A DNA stretch of 34,329 bases from an uncultured Eubacteriales bacterium (GTDB lineage Bacteria; Bacillota; Clostridia; Christensenellales; CAG-314): contig CARAIG010000035.1 in the NCBI GenBank assembly GCA_948938605.1, positions 1-34,329 on the forward strand, given 5' to 3'. Made by a program: the position numbers and the translations under genes. Below, one piece after another: positions 8,212 through 16,442 of the stretch. Positions within the stretch are counted from its first letter, which is position 1, and every line of letters starts with the position of its first letter. The notes under the pieces are model-generated. The model saw nothing but the letters and a program-made list of their open reading frames with translations, was not told the DNA's origin and ran no database searches.

Positions 8212-11016
8212 TTATTTCAATATCGGTTTTAAAAATTGCCCTGTATAACTACCCTTGTACTCCGCCACTTGTTCGGGAGTTCCGCTTACGACTACCGTTC
8301 CCCCTTCGTCGCCGCCTTCCGGTCCAAGGTCTACAATGTAATCGGCAACTTTAATTACGTCAAGATTGTGTTCAATTACTATTACGGTATTACCGCCCGC
8401 CACAAGACGTTGTAATATGGAAATGAGTTTAGCAACATCGTGAGTATGCAAGCCCGTTGTCGGTTCGTCCAAAATGTAAAGCGTTTTGCCCGTACTGCGT
8501 TTTGACAGTTCGGTTGCAAGTTTTACGCGTTGCGCTTCGCCGCCCGAAAGGGTTGTAGCGGGTTGCCCCAACTTGATGTAACCCAAACCTACGTCGTACA
8601 ACGTTTGAATTTTATTTTTAATCGATGTAACGTTTTCAAAAAACTGCACTGCTTCTTCTACCGTCATATCAAGTACGTCGGCAATAGATTTGCCCTTATA
8701 CTTGACAGCCAAAGTTTCGCGGTTGTAACGCGCGCCGTGGCAAACTTCGCAAGGTACGTAAACGTCGGGCAAAAAATTCATTGCAATACGCAAAATGCCG
8801 TCGCCGTCGCAATGTTCGCAACGTCCGCCCTTTACGTTAAAGCTAAAACGCCCCGATGTATAACCGCGTTCCTTAGCGTCGATTGTACCCGCAAACAAAT
8901 CGCGGATCATAGTAAATACCCCCGTATATGTTGCAGGATTACTGCGCGGAGTACGCCCTATTGCGCTTTGGTCTATAGAAATAACTTTGTCTAAATTTTC
9001 AAGTCCGTCAATCTTGTTGCACATTACAGTTGCAGGCTTTGCGCGGTTGAGTTTTTCTTCCAAATACGGTAGCAACACTTCGTTTACAAGACTGCTTTTA
9101 CCGCTGCCTGATACGCCCGTTACAACTGTTAACGCCCCAAGGGGGAACGACACGTCAATCTTTTTAAGATTGTTTTTGCAAGCGCCCTTAACGGTAAGTT
9201 TATTACCGTTACCGCTTCGCCTTGTTTGCGGAACGGAAATAGAATATTCGCCCGAAAGGTACTTGCCTGTAATGGAATTAGGACAGTTTTTAATATCGTC
9301 GACAGTGCCGGCGCATACTATTTCGCCGCCGTGAACTCCTGCAAGAGGTCCAACGTCCACTACGTAATCGGCTGCTTTTATCGTATCTTCGTCGTGTTCG
9401 ACAACAATTAAAGTATTGCCTATATCCCTAAGCCTAGTTAAAGTTGCAATTAGTTTGTTATTGTCGCGTTGGTGAAGCCCTATGCTGGGTTCGTCCAAAA
9501 TATACAATACTCCCGTAAGACCGCTACCTATTTGGGTTGCAAGCCTTATACGCTGTGCTTCACCGCCCGAAAGGGTTCCCGAACTGCGGTTTAACGTCAA
9601 ATACCCCAGTCCTACGTCTACAAGAAATTTTAAACGCGCATTTATCTCTTTCAAAACCATATAGGCAATCTTTGCACGGGTTTCGTCCAATTTAAGATTA
9701 TTAAAAAATTCCAACGCTTTGACTATCGACAGTTCGCCGACTTCGTAGATATTAAGTCCGCCCACTTTTACCGCCAACACTTCGTCTTTAAGACGTTTTC
9801 CGTGACATTTAGGGCAAGGTTTATCCACCATAAATTTTTCGTATTCGCTACGCGTCCAATCGCTTTTGCATTCGTTATGACGGCGCGTCATCATAGGGAT
9901 TATCCCTTCCCAGGTAGCGTTGAATGTTCTGCCGTCGTCTAACGTACACACGACTTTTTCGCCGCCGTTGCCGTACATAATGGTGTCATACGCCGACTTA
10001 GACAATTCACTAACGGGTACATCGCAGGAAAAGCCGTACTTTTCGGCAAGGGCGTCCATATACATACGCATCCAACTTGCCGCGCCAAGGTTAAAGCCGA
10101 GTAGCCGTATAGCACCGCCATGCAACGACTTACTGTCATCGGGCATAATTAGTTTTTCGTCAAACTCCTGCTTAAAACCCAAGCCCAAACATTCGGGACA
10201 CGCGCCGAACGGACTGTTGAACGAAAATGAACGCGGTTCTAATTCCTCAATTGTAAAGCCGCATTCGGGACAGGCAAATTTATTGGAATATGTCGTATCC
10301 GTACCGTCCGCCGAAACAACAACCAGACCGTCGGCTAGTTTTAACGCCGTTTCGATACTGTCCGACAAACGCGTGTTCATTTCGGGTTTTACTATCAAAC
10401 GGTCTATGACAACGCTAATATTGTGCTTGTTGTTTTTTTCGAGTTTAATTTCTTCATCCAACGTATACATATTGCCGTCGACGATTACGCGCACAAAACC
10501 TTGACGTTTAAGTTGTTCAAATTGCTTAGAGTACTCCCCTTTACGTCCGCGTACTATCGGTGCAAGAATTTGCAACTTAGTACCTTCGGGCAAAGTCATT
10601 ACCCTGTCGCATATTTGATCCACGCCCGTTTTTGTAATTTCCAATCCGCAATGCGGACAATACGGGACGCCTATGCGGGCGTACAGCAAACGCAAGTAAT
10701 CGTAAATTTCCGTAACGGTACCTACCGTTGAACGGGGATTGGACGATGTGGTTTTTTGGTCGATAGATATCGCGGGGGACAGCCCTTCGATACTTTCTAC
10801 GTCGGGCTTGTCCATTTGTCCCAAAAATTGTCTTGCATACGCCGACAGACTTTCCACATATCTGCGTTGCCCTTCGGCAAAAATCGTATCGAACGCAAGC
10901 GACGACTTGCCGCTGCCCGACAGTCCTGTAAATACCACAAGTTTGTCGCGCGGAATTGTCAAACTTACGCTTTTTAAATTGTTTTCCTTTGCATTTTTTA
11001 TAACTATATCTTTCAT
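8212..11016 (-). CDS. uvrA: Excinuclease ABC subunit A
   Basis: The 934-residue UvrA is the damage-recognition ATPase of nucleotide excision repair; it loads UvrB onto lesions. There are two ABC modules: Walker A GLSGSGKSSLAFDT near residue 31 and GVSGSGKSSLVNEV in the second half, each with its signature (LSGGEAQRIRLATQ and LSGGEAQRVKLATE). Zinc modules are visible: CPHC just after residue 115, CPEC pairs in the first half, and CEHC/CEVC in the C-terminal half. The IDQ...PRSNPATYTG stretch is typical. Length is near the family norm of about 940. An AGG site overlaps the stop of the upstream GNAT gene (TTAGGTTATAT then ATG), 7 bp away, so it is the last gene of uvrB-GNAT-uvrA. Confidence 0.97.
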   Translation of the reverse strand: MKDIVIKNAKENNLKSVSLTIPRDKLVVFTGLSGSGKSSLAFDTIFAEGQRRYVESLSAYARQFLGQMDKPDVESIEGLSPAISIDQKTTSSNPRSTVGTVTEIYDYLRLLYARIGVPYCPHCGLEITKTGVDQICDRVMTLPEGTKLQILAPIVRGRKGEYSKQFEQLKRQGFVRVIVDGNMYTLDEEIKLEKNNKHNISVVIDRLIVKPEMNTRLSDSIETALKLADGLVVVSADGTDTTYSNKFACPECGFTIEELEPRSFSFNSPFGACPECLGLGFKQEFDEKLIMPDDSKSLHGGAIRLLGFNLGAASWMRMYMDALAEKYGFSCDVPVSELSKSAYDTIMYGNGGEKVVCTLDDGRTFNATWEGIIPMMTRRHNECKSDWTRSEYEKFMVDKPCPKCHGKRLKDEVLAVKVGGLNIYEVGELSIVKALEFFNNLKLDETRAKIAYMVLKEINARLKFLVDVGLGYLTLNRSSGTLSGGEAQRIRLATQIGSGLTGVLYILDEPSIGLHQRDNNKLIATLTRLRDIGNTLIVVEHDEDTIKAADYVVDVGPLAGVHGGEIVCAGTVDDIKNCPNSITGKYLSGEYSISVPQTRRSGNGNKLTVKGACKNNLKKIDVSFPLGALTVVTGVSGSGKSSLVNEVLLPYLEEKLNRAKPATVMCNKIDGLENLDKVISIDQSAIGRTPRSNPATYTGVFTMIRDLFAGTIDAKERGYTSGRFSFNVKGGRCEHCDGDGILRIAMNFLPDVYVPCEVCHGARYNRETLAVKYKGKSIADVLDMTVEEAVQFFENVTSIKNKIQTLYDVGLGYIKLGQPATTLSGGEAQRVKLATELSKRSTGKTLYILDEPTTGLHTHDVAKLISILQRLVAGGNTVIVIEHNLDVIKVADYIVDLGPEGGDEGGTVVVSGTPEQVAEYKGSYTGQFLKPILK

Positions 11017-11023
11017 ATATAAC

Positions 11024-11833
11024 CTAACGTATTAGTTTTATTTCGTATTGTGCAACAACATAGGTATACCCTATTTTGGTATATAAATGGTTTGATACGG
11101 GGTTTGTTTTGTCTACAAATAAATACGGTAACTTTTCGCTGGCAATTATTTGTTTTGTCAACGCAGTAATTATTTTGCAAGACAAGCCTTGTCCGCGGTA
11201 TGCAGGCAAAGTATAAACGTCTGTAACGCACGCCAAATTTTCCGTTTCGCGTTTCTTTGTTGCAAACGATACGATTTTACCGTCGCAACGTATAAGACGG
11301 AAATTTGCCAAATAATTGCATATACTGTTTTTAACTTCGCTAATATCAAGGTCATCGCCAAGCGCTTCCTTAGTAAATACAACGCTCAACTCCGCCAGTT
11401 CGTCAATATCCTTTTCCGTAGCCGTTTCAACGCCGTCAACATTATCGGTCAAAACTTTGTCGCACCGCATAATATCCATTGCGTGGTTGATTACACTCGA
11501 ACACTTTGCAATTTTTTCGTACTCGTTCAAAAACGATTCGCAAGTATCTTTTGCGCCTAAAAGTTTGTTAAATGTCAATTGTAATTGGTATGCTTTGCGG
11601 GCAAATTCGACACACAAAGATTTATCGCCGAAAAGCACCATAGGGTAGTCGGCATTGTGTACCGCAATCAAAAATTTATTGCCGTCGGTTACTTTTATTA
11701 AAAAATTATTGCTATTAGTTTGCTCGATATATTTGGCGTTCGCTTTAAAAAATACTGTTTCCAACGGATAATTTGTTAGCACATCTTTGTTGTCGCTTAA
11801 AAATTGTCTGCCTGATTTATATATTGTTATCAT
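11024..11833 (-). CDS. GNAT-family N-acetyltransferase
   Basis: A 269-residue protein whose C-terminal half (about 135-269) is a GNAT fold. The acetyl-CoA pyrophosphate loop is seen as YTLPAYRGQGLSCKII (R213-G214-Q215-G216), and the final strand pair as LFVDKTNPVSNHLYTKIGY. The N-terminal half (1-130) has no clear motif and may be a degenerate GNAT-like or substrate-recognition domain, as in other two-domain acetyltransferases. The acceptor substrate is unknown. It lies inside a repair operon, 41 bp after uvrB and 7 bp before uvrA, so it should be induced with them by DNA damage. The start has no good ribosome binding site. Confidence 0.8.
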   Translation of the reverse strand: MITIYKSGRQFLSDNKDVLTNYPLETVFFKANAKYIEQTNSNNFLIKVTDGNKFLIAVHNADYPMVLFGDKSLCVEFARKAYQLQLTFNKLLGAKDTCESFLNEYEKIAKCSSVINHAMDIMRCDKVLTDNVDGVETATEKDIDELAELSVVFTKEALGDDLDISEVKNSICNYLANFRLIRCDGKIVSFATKKRETENLACVTDVYTLPAYRGQGLSCKIITALTKQIIASEKLPYLFVDKTNPVSNHLYTKIGYTYVVAQYEIKLIR

Positions 11834-11874
11834 TTTTATAAATTTTCATTATTATTTTATAGTTTATCTCAATG

Positions 11875-13848
11875 TTATTTCTTTGCTTTTCGGCGGCGCT
11901 CTCGCTCCAACTGTTTTGTAAGTTTAACCACTTCTTCACGCAGTAATATCGCCTTTTCAAAATCCAACTGATTGGCAGCGGTTTTCATACGTTCGGTCAC
12001 ATTGTCGATTTCGCGTTCCAAATCCTTAACAGACATCTTACTGTCGGCTTTTTGAGAAATTTCCAAAGTGTTTTCCACAAAGTGCTCGATTGTTTTGGGA
12101 ATAATATTGTGCTCGACATTGTACTCGTTTTGAATTTGTCTGCGGCGGTTAGTTTCGCCTATGGCGCGTTTCATACTGTCCGTCATAACGTCGGCATACA
12201 TAATAACCCTACCGTCGGCGTTACGAGCGGCACGGCCTATCGTTTGAATAAGCGCCGTATCGCTGCGCAAGAAACCTTCCTTATCCGCATCCAAAATAGC
12301 GACAAGTCTAACCTGCGGCATATCCAAACCTTCACGCAGCAAGTTAATACCCACTAAAACGTCAAATTCGCCCTTTTTAAGTCCGCTTACGATTTCCACG
12401 CGTTCCAAAGTGTCTATATCGGAGTGCATATATTTTACTTTGACGTCGTGTTTTGCTAAAAAGTCCGTAAGACTTTCCGCCATACGTTTAGTAAGAGTAG
12501 TAACTAACACCCTGCCGTGTTCTTCGTCTACTACCTTGTGAATTTCGGACAACAAATCGTCTATTTGACCTTCCACTTTGCGCACTTCTACGCTAGGATC
12601 GAGCAGTCCCGTAGGACGGATAAGTTGTTCGACAATATTGTCGGCTCGGTTAATTTCGTATTCGGCGGGAGTTGCCGACACGCAAACAAGTTGACCCAGC
12701 TTCGAATCGAATTCGTCAAACGTTAAAGGACGGTTATCAAATGCGCTTTGCATACGGAAGCCGTAACCTACAAGGTTAACCTTGCGCGCCCTGTCGCCGT
12801 TGTACATTCCGCGTATTTGCGGAATAGTCATATGGCTTTCGTCAATGAACGTTACAAAGTCGTCGGGAAAGTAATCCATAAGAGTATACGGCGGTTGCCC
12901 CACGTCACGACCGTCAAAATAGCGCGAATAATTTTCAATACCGCTGCAATAGCCCATTTCCTGCATCATTTCGATATCGTACGATACGCGTTGCTTTAAG
13001 CGTTGGGCTTCAACAAGTTTATTGACGGAATTAAAGTATTCCGCTTCGTTTTCCATATCGGCTTTTATGCGCTCGATAGCGTTTTCCATAGTTACGCCTT
13101 CAACAACATACTGCGTAGCGGGATAAACCATAAAGTGCAACAAATTGGCTATCGAATTGCCCGTCAAAGCGTCTATTTCGGTAATTTTTTCCACTTCGTC
13201 GCCCCAAAACTCGATGCGCACAGCATGGTCGGAATACCAAGAAGGGAACACTTCCAAAATGTCGCCGCGCACTCGGAACGTGCCACGGTGGAAGTCCATA
13301 TCGTTACGGACATATTGAATGGCAATAAGTTTGCGTATGACCGTTTCACGCGACAAATTGTCACCGGGACGCAACGAAAGGCTCAGCCTAAAATATTCGT
13401 CGGGCGCGCCCAAACCGTATATACACGAAACGCTGGCGACAACTATCGTATCGCGACGCTCAAACAAACTGCAAGTGGCGCTATTGCGCAGACGCTCGAT
13501 TTCGTCGTTGGTATCTATTTCCTTTTCAATATACAAGTCCCTTGCGGGAATGTAACTTTCGGGCATATAGTAATCGTAGTAACTTACAAAAAACTCCACG
13601 CGGTTTTCGGGAAAAAACTCTCTAAACTCGTTACAAAGTTGCGCCGCAAGCGTTTTGTTGTGACATATTACAAGAGCGGGACGGTTAAGGTTAGCAATAA
13701 CGTTTGCCATTGTAAACGTTTTACCGCTGCCGGTTACTCCACGCAAAACCTGAGTACTAAGTCCGTCGCGCACGCCTTGCGTAAGCTTGTCTATTGCTTG
13801 CGGTTGATCGCCGCAAGGTTTGTATTTGGAATGAAGTTTAAAATCCAT
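11875..13848 (-). CDS. uvrB: Excinuclease ABC subunit B
   Basis: The 657-residue helicase-like subunit of nucleotide excision repair verifies damage and recruits UvrC. Walker A GVTGSGKT is at 37-44. The beta-hairpin that inserts into DNA follows (YYDYYMPESYIPARDLYIE). The DEAD-type motif is FIDESHMT; motif V/VI is seen in GINLLREGLDMP and QTIGRAARN. The C-terminal UVR domain is ANQLDFEKAILLREEV. All catalytic elements look intact. An AAGGA site precedes the ATG. It is first in the operon with GNAT and uvrA, behind a promoter with a LexA box. Confidence 0.97.
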   Translation of the reverse strand: MDFKLHSKYKPCGDQPQAIDKLTQGVRDGLSTQVLRGVTGSGKTFTMANVIANLNRPALVICHNKTLAAQLCNEFREFFPENRVEFFVSYYDYYMPESYIPARDLYIEKEIDTNDEIERLRNSATCSLFERRDTIVVASVSCIYGLGAPDEYFRLSLSLRPGDNLSRETVIRKLIAIQYVRNDMDFHRGTFRVRGDILEVFPSWYSDHAVRIEFWGDEVEKITEIDALTGNSIANLLHFMVYPATQYVVEGVTMENAIERIKADMENEAEYFNSVNKLVEAQRLKQRVSYDIEMMQEMGYCSGIENYSRYFDGRDVGQPPYTLMDYFPDDFVTFIDESHMTIPQIRGMYNGDRARKVNLVGYGFRMQSAFDNRPLTFDEFDSKLGQLVCVSATPAEYEINRADNIVEQLIRPTGLLDPSVEVRKVEGQIDDLLSEIHKVVDEEHGRVLVTTLTKRMAESLTDFLAKHDVKVKYMHSDIDTLERVEIVSGLKKGEFDVLVGINLLREGLDMPQVRLVAILDADKEGFLRSDTALIQTIGRAARNADGRVIMYADVMTDSMKRAIGETNRRRQIQNEYNVEHNIIPKTIEHFVENTLEISQKADSKMSVKDLEREIDNVTERMKTAANQLDFEKAILLREEVVKLTKQLERERRRKAKK

Positions 13849-13873
13849 ACGCTTCCTTTTACAAATATATTTT

Positions 13874-13887
13874 AGAACAATTGTTCG
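13874..13887 (-). promoter_or_regulatory. LexA (DinR) SOS box of the uvrB operon
   Basis: The minus strand reads CGAACAATTGTTCT, a perfect GAAC-N4-GTTC palindrome matching the Gram-positive LexA operator core. It lies 26 bp upstream of the uvrB ATG and directly downstream of the -10 box, where a bound repressor would block initiation. uvrB and uvrA are known SOS genes in Bacillus. Confidence 0.85.
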
Positions 13888-13892
13888 TCAAT

Positions 13893-13921
13893 ATTTTACA
13901 ACGAGTTGCAAAAATTGTCAA
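13893..13921 (-). promoter_or_regulatory. Promoter of the uvrB-GNAT-uvrA operon
   Basis: On the minus strand TTGACA (13921-13916), a 17-nt spacer and TAAAAT (13898-13893) form a near-consensus promoter. The predicted start falls inside the LexA box. Confidence 0.8.
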
Positions 13922-14020
13922 TTAGATTTATCCTGTTTTAACGTTAAAATAGAATTAACCATTAAATATCAATAACGTCAATAAGTGTTAGAACTTTCAA
14001 CATTATTTTTATAATACCAT

Positions 14021-14060
14021 AATAAAGGTTTAACAAACAAATGTCGGTTAAACCTTTATT
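14021..14060 (-). terminator. Hairpin terminator after coaX
   Basis: AATAAAGGTTTAAC (14021-14034) and GTTAAACCTTTATT (14047-14060) form a perfect 14-bp stem with a 12-nt loop, starting 6 nt after the coaX stop. The T-run within and after the stem is short, so efficiency is uncertain. Its position between two same-strand operons fits a terminator. Confidence 0.6.
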
Positions 14061-14066
14061 TTAAGA

Positions 14067-14837
14067 CTAATTGTTAAGAGTATAAATTTCGTACAAGCCT
14101 TTAAGGGACAATTCGCGATCGATATGGTCGAACAACGGTTCAACGTCGTTTACAATATGCGACAGACCTCCCGTAGCAATGACTTGTGCGTCGTAAAGTC
14201 CTGTTTCGCTTTTAATGCGGTCAATCATATATTTGACTTGTCCTACCGCTCCGTAAATAACTCCGCTTTGAATGGCTTTTCCCGTCGACTGCGCCACCAC
14301 TTTTTTAGGCGTTTCCAGTTCGACATTAGGTAATTTCGCCGTACAGTCGGCAAGGCTTTCTATTGTGGATTTTAGTCCCAAAGTTATTGCTCCGCCGATA
14401 AATTCCTTGCGTCCGTTAACGACGTTATAAGTTGTTGCCGTCCCGAAGTCAACCAAAATTAAGGGAGCTCCGTATTGCTTAGAAGCGGCAACGCAAGTGA
14501 TAATTCGGTCGCTGCCTAATTCCCTAGGGAAGTCGTAACGTATGGCAAGTCCGGTTTTTACGCCCACGCCCACTATCAACGGTTTTACGCCGAAAACATA
14601 GTTTATTACATTTGTAAACGTATAGTCGAGTTGCGGAATAACCGATGATACTATTGCGCCTTTAATCGACTTTTCGTCTATTTTGGAATGGCTCAATAAT
14701 TGCAACAACAGTGCAACGTATTCGTCGCTTGTACGCTTAACGTCGGTAGACATTTTAAACGAATTGCGCAGTTTGCCGCTTTCTTCAAAAAGACCTATTT
14801 TAATATTTGTGTTACCGATATCGACTGCTAAAATCAT
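14067..14837 (-). CDS. coaX: Type III pantothenate kinase
   Basis: CoaX phosphorylates pantothenate, the first committed step of CoA synthesis, and is the kinase type not inhibited by CoA. The 256-residue product has the ASKHA-fold phosphate motif DIGNTNIKIGLF at 5-16, LVDFGTATTYNVV with the second nucleotide-binding Asp, GGAITLGLK, and the adenosine-site stretch ATGGLSHIV. Length is normal for the family. The ATG overlaps the TGA of the upstream ECF gene (ATGA) and has AAGGA about 9 nt ahead, so the two are translationally coupled. With coaE at 731, this window holds the first and last enzymes of the CoA pathway in separate operons. Confidence 0.96.
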   Translation of the reverse strand: MILAVDIGNTNIKIGLFEESGKLRNSFKMSTDVKRTSDEYVALLLQLLSHSKIDEKSIKGAIVSSVIPQLDYTFTNVINYVFGVKPLIVGVGVKTGLAIRYDFPRELGSDRIITCVAASKQYGAPLILVDFGTATTYNVVNGRKEFIGGAITLGLKSTIESLADCTAKLPNVELETPKKVVAQSTGKAIQSGVIYGAVGQVKYMIDRIKSETGLYDAQVIATGGLSHIVNDVEPLFDHIDRELSLKGLYEIYTLNN

Positions 14838-15550
14838 TGTTTATCTTCCTTATCTTTTGCAATTTCAATATTACTTGTTGGCGTATCATTGCCGTTTACA
14901 ACAGCCGCATCACCATTTATATCGCCTTTGATATCAGCGTCGTTTGCAAGCGCCAACTTCCAATTGTTACCGTCTATACCCAATTTAAGCCCACGTCGCA
15001 CACCTAAAACCAACGGCGACACACCTAATAACGCAACAAGATATTCGGGCAAAATATTTACAATAACTACCGCTTGCAAAGCTGTAACCAACGAGCCGTA
15101 AGCGTCGGTAAACAGCGTTAGCGCGCCCATATACAATATTGTATTTGTTATCAACCCGACAAAAGTTGCAATAACCATTGCAATTGCTTGACCTATTATT
15201 TTATTGCGCATTTTGCCTGTTGCCAACAAAATTAACTTGTATACGCAAAATGCCGCAATCGTTACAAATAATCTGGGAACAATTGATATCAACGGATTTT
15301 GCGAAGCAATTTTAGCAAACGGAAATGCTAAAATAAAAGAAGACAGCCCCATAAATACGCTTGCCAAAAATCCGTCTATCCACGAATCGAACAAAAAGCA
15401 TAACGCAAAAGTGACAAGTAATTCCACCGTTGCGCCCGCAATAGGCAAGCCTATGGTTATGGCTCTGTCTAACAAAGTTGCGACAAAAATTATCGCAAGC
15501 ATAATTGCATATCGCGCTACTTTAAGCGCTTTGTTGTCATAGTTTACCAT
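14834..15550 (-). CDS. ECF transporter S component, probably for pantothenate
   Basis: A 238-residue protein with about six membrane helices between residues 10 and 190, a hydrophilic C-terminal tail, and the layout of energy-coupling-factor substrate-binding (S) proteins: an N-terminal helix with spaced small residues (YAIMLAIIFVATLLDRA) and a long central loop before the C-terminal helices. S proteins bind a vitamin and use a shared EcfT/EcfA module, which is not in this window. The four-base overlap with coaX points to pantothenate as ligand (a PanT-like role). This is inference from context, since S proteins are too variable to assign by eye. The ATG has a GAGG site 5 nt upstream. Confidence 0.8.
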   Translation of the reverse strand: MVNYDNKALKVARYAIMLAIIFVATLLDRAITIGLPIAGATVELLVTFALCFLFDSWIDGFLASVFMGLSSFILAFPFAKIASQNPLISIVPRLFVTIAAFCVYKLILLATGKMRNKIIGQAIAMVIATFVGLITNTILYMGALTLFTDAYGSLVTALQAVVIVNILPEYLVALLGVSPLVLGVRRGLKLGIDGNNWKLALANDADIKGDINGDAAVVNGNDTPTSNIEIAKDKEDKQ

Positions 15551-15582
15551 AAAAACCTCAATTTCGTCTGCACGCAGTACGA

Positions 15583-15650
15583 ATATCTTTTTTAATCGGT
15601 AAAAAGATATAAAAATATGTAGTATCGCTCTCTTCCAAGATACGACCGAT
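15583..15650 (-). ncRNA. Possible structured leader (pseudoknot-like) of the ECF-coaX operon
   Basis: On the minus strand three elements nest. ATCGGT (15650-15645) is followed by a hairpin GTATC/GATAC (15643-15639 with 15626-15622). Then comes a 10-bp hairpin ATATCTTTTT/AAAAAGATAT (15610-15601 with 15592-15583) whose loop, ACCGATTA, contains the exact complement of ATCGGT. Loop-to-upstream pairing would make a pseudoknot, about 35 nt before the start codon. I do not recognise it as a known riboswitch class. A caveat is that the best visible promoter (15654-15683) would start transcription inside ATCGGT. Confidence 0.35.
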
Positions 15651-15653
15651 AAT

Positions 15654-15683
15654 ATTTTACCATATTTACAATAATAAATACAA
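15654..15683 (-). promoter_or_regulatory. Candidate promoter of the ECF-coaX operon
   Basis: On the minus strand TTGTAT (15683-15678), an 18-nt spacer and TAAAAT (15659-15654). It is moderate only. The terminator at 15793-15820 upstream means the operon needs its own promoter somewhere in 15651-15790. Confidence 0.4.
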
Positions 15684-15792
15684 CTTTTTGCACATTCTTT
15701 TTTAACTTTATAAATATAATTTATACACTTGAAAAATTTATGCAGAATACTTTTTTAACGCTTGCCAATTCAATTTTACAGCAAAAGTTAAA

Positions 15793-15820
15793 AACTAAAA
15801 AGTCCGACTTAATAGTCGGA
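15793..15820 (-). terminator. Rho-independent terminator ending the tig-clpPX-lon-engB operon
   Basis: TCCGACT (15803-15809) pairs with AGTCGGA (15814-15820) around a TAAT loop. On the minus strand the stem is followed by CTTTTTAGTTTTT. The 5' arm overlaps the last codons and the loop contains part of the stop codon of engB, a compact arrangement. Confidence 0.85.
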
Positions 15821-16426
15821 CAATTCATTTGTAGATTGCAACACTTTTTCAATGCGGTCAAGCACTGCTTCCTTGCCCGTTTTGTTAGTAGATGATACTG
15901 CAATAATATTTCCTTCGCCAACCTTTAAAAAATTGGCAATACTGCGAAGTCGGTTTTTTACTTGACTTTTGGAAACTTTATCCGCCTTAGTGGCAACTAT
16001 CGTATAAGGCACATTGTTTTTAAACAAGTAGTTATACATAGTAACGTCGTCTTTGGTAGGATCGTGACGAATATCTACCAAAAAAAATACGTGTTTTAAT
16101 TGTTTTTCGCGGGCAAGATATTTTTCCAACAAATCCGCCCATTTTAACTTTTCGGCGTCCGACACCTTAGCAAATCCGTAGCCGGGTAAATCGGCAAGCA
16201 AAAATTCCGTCGGTTCGCCGTCGTTAATTAAAAAATAATTTATAAGGCGCGTTCGACCGGGCAGTTTGGACGTGCGGGCAAGTTTGCCGTCGTTGACAAG
16301 GTAGTTTATAAAACTGCTTTTGCCCACGTTCGATTTGCCCGCCACCGCCAATTGCGGAATATCCGACACTATACACTGTTCGCACTTAGCCGCTCCTTTA
16401 ACATATGAGGCTTTTTTAATAACCAT
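15809..16426 (-). CDS. engB: Ribosome biogenesis GTP-binding protein YsxC/EngB
   Basis: A 205-residue essential GTPase of large-subunit ribosome assembly. The G motifs are clear: G1 GKSNVGKSS at about 31-39, G3 DLPGYGFA, G4 TKADKV, and G5 VSS. The switch I region contains the conserved GRTRLINYF stretch, whose Thr is G2. Length matches the family (about 195-210). An AAAGGA site precedes the ATG. It follows lon by 16 bp, the same order as lon-ysxC in Bacillus, and is the last gene of the operon. Confidence 0.95.
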   Translation of the reverse strand: MVIKKASYVKGAAKCEQCIVSDIPQLAVAGKSNVGKSSFINYLVNDGKLARTSKLPGRTRLINYFLINDGEPTEFLLADLPGYGFAKVSDAEKLKWADLLEKYLAREKQLKHVFFLVDIRHDPTKDDVTMYNYLFKNNVPYTIVATKADKVSKSQVKNRLRSIANFLKVGEGNIIAVSSTNKTGKEAVLDRIEKVLQSTNELSDY

Positions 16427-16442
16427 TTAATTTTTCCTTTGT

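Noticed and set aside
13003..13875. 290-codon open frame on the plus strand opposite uvrB
   Set aside because: It is antisense to intact uvrB, has no ribosome binding site and no recognisable domain; a codon-bias shadow.
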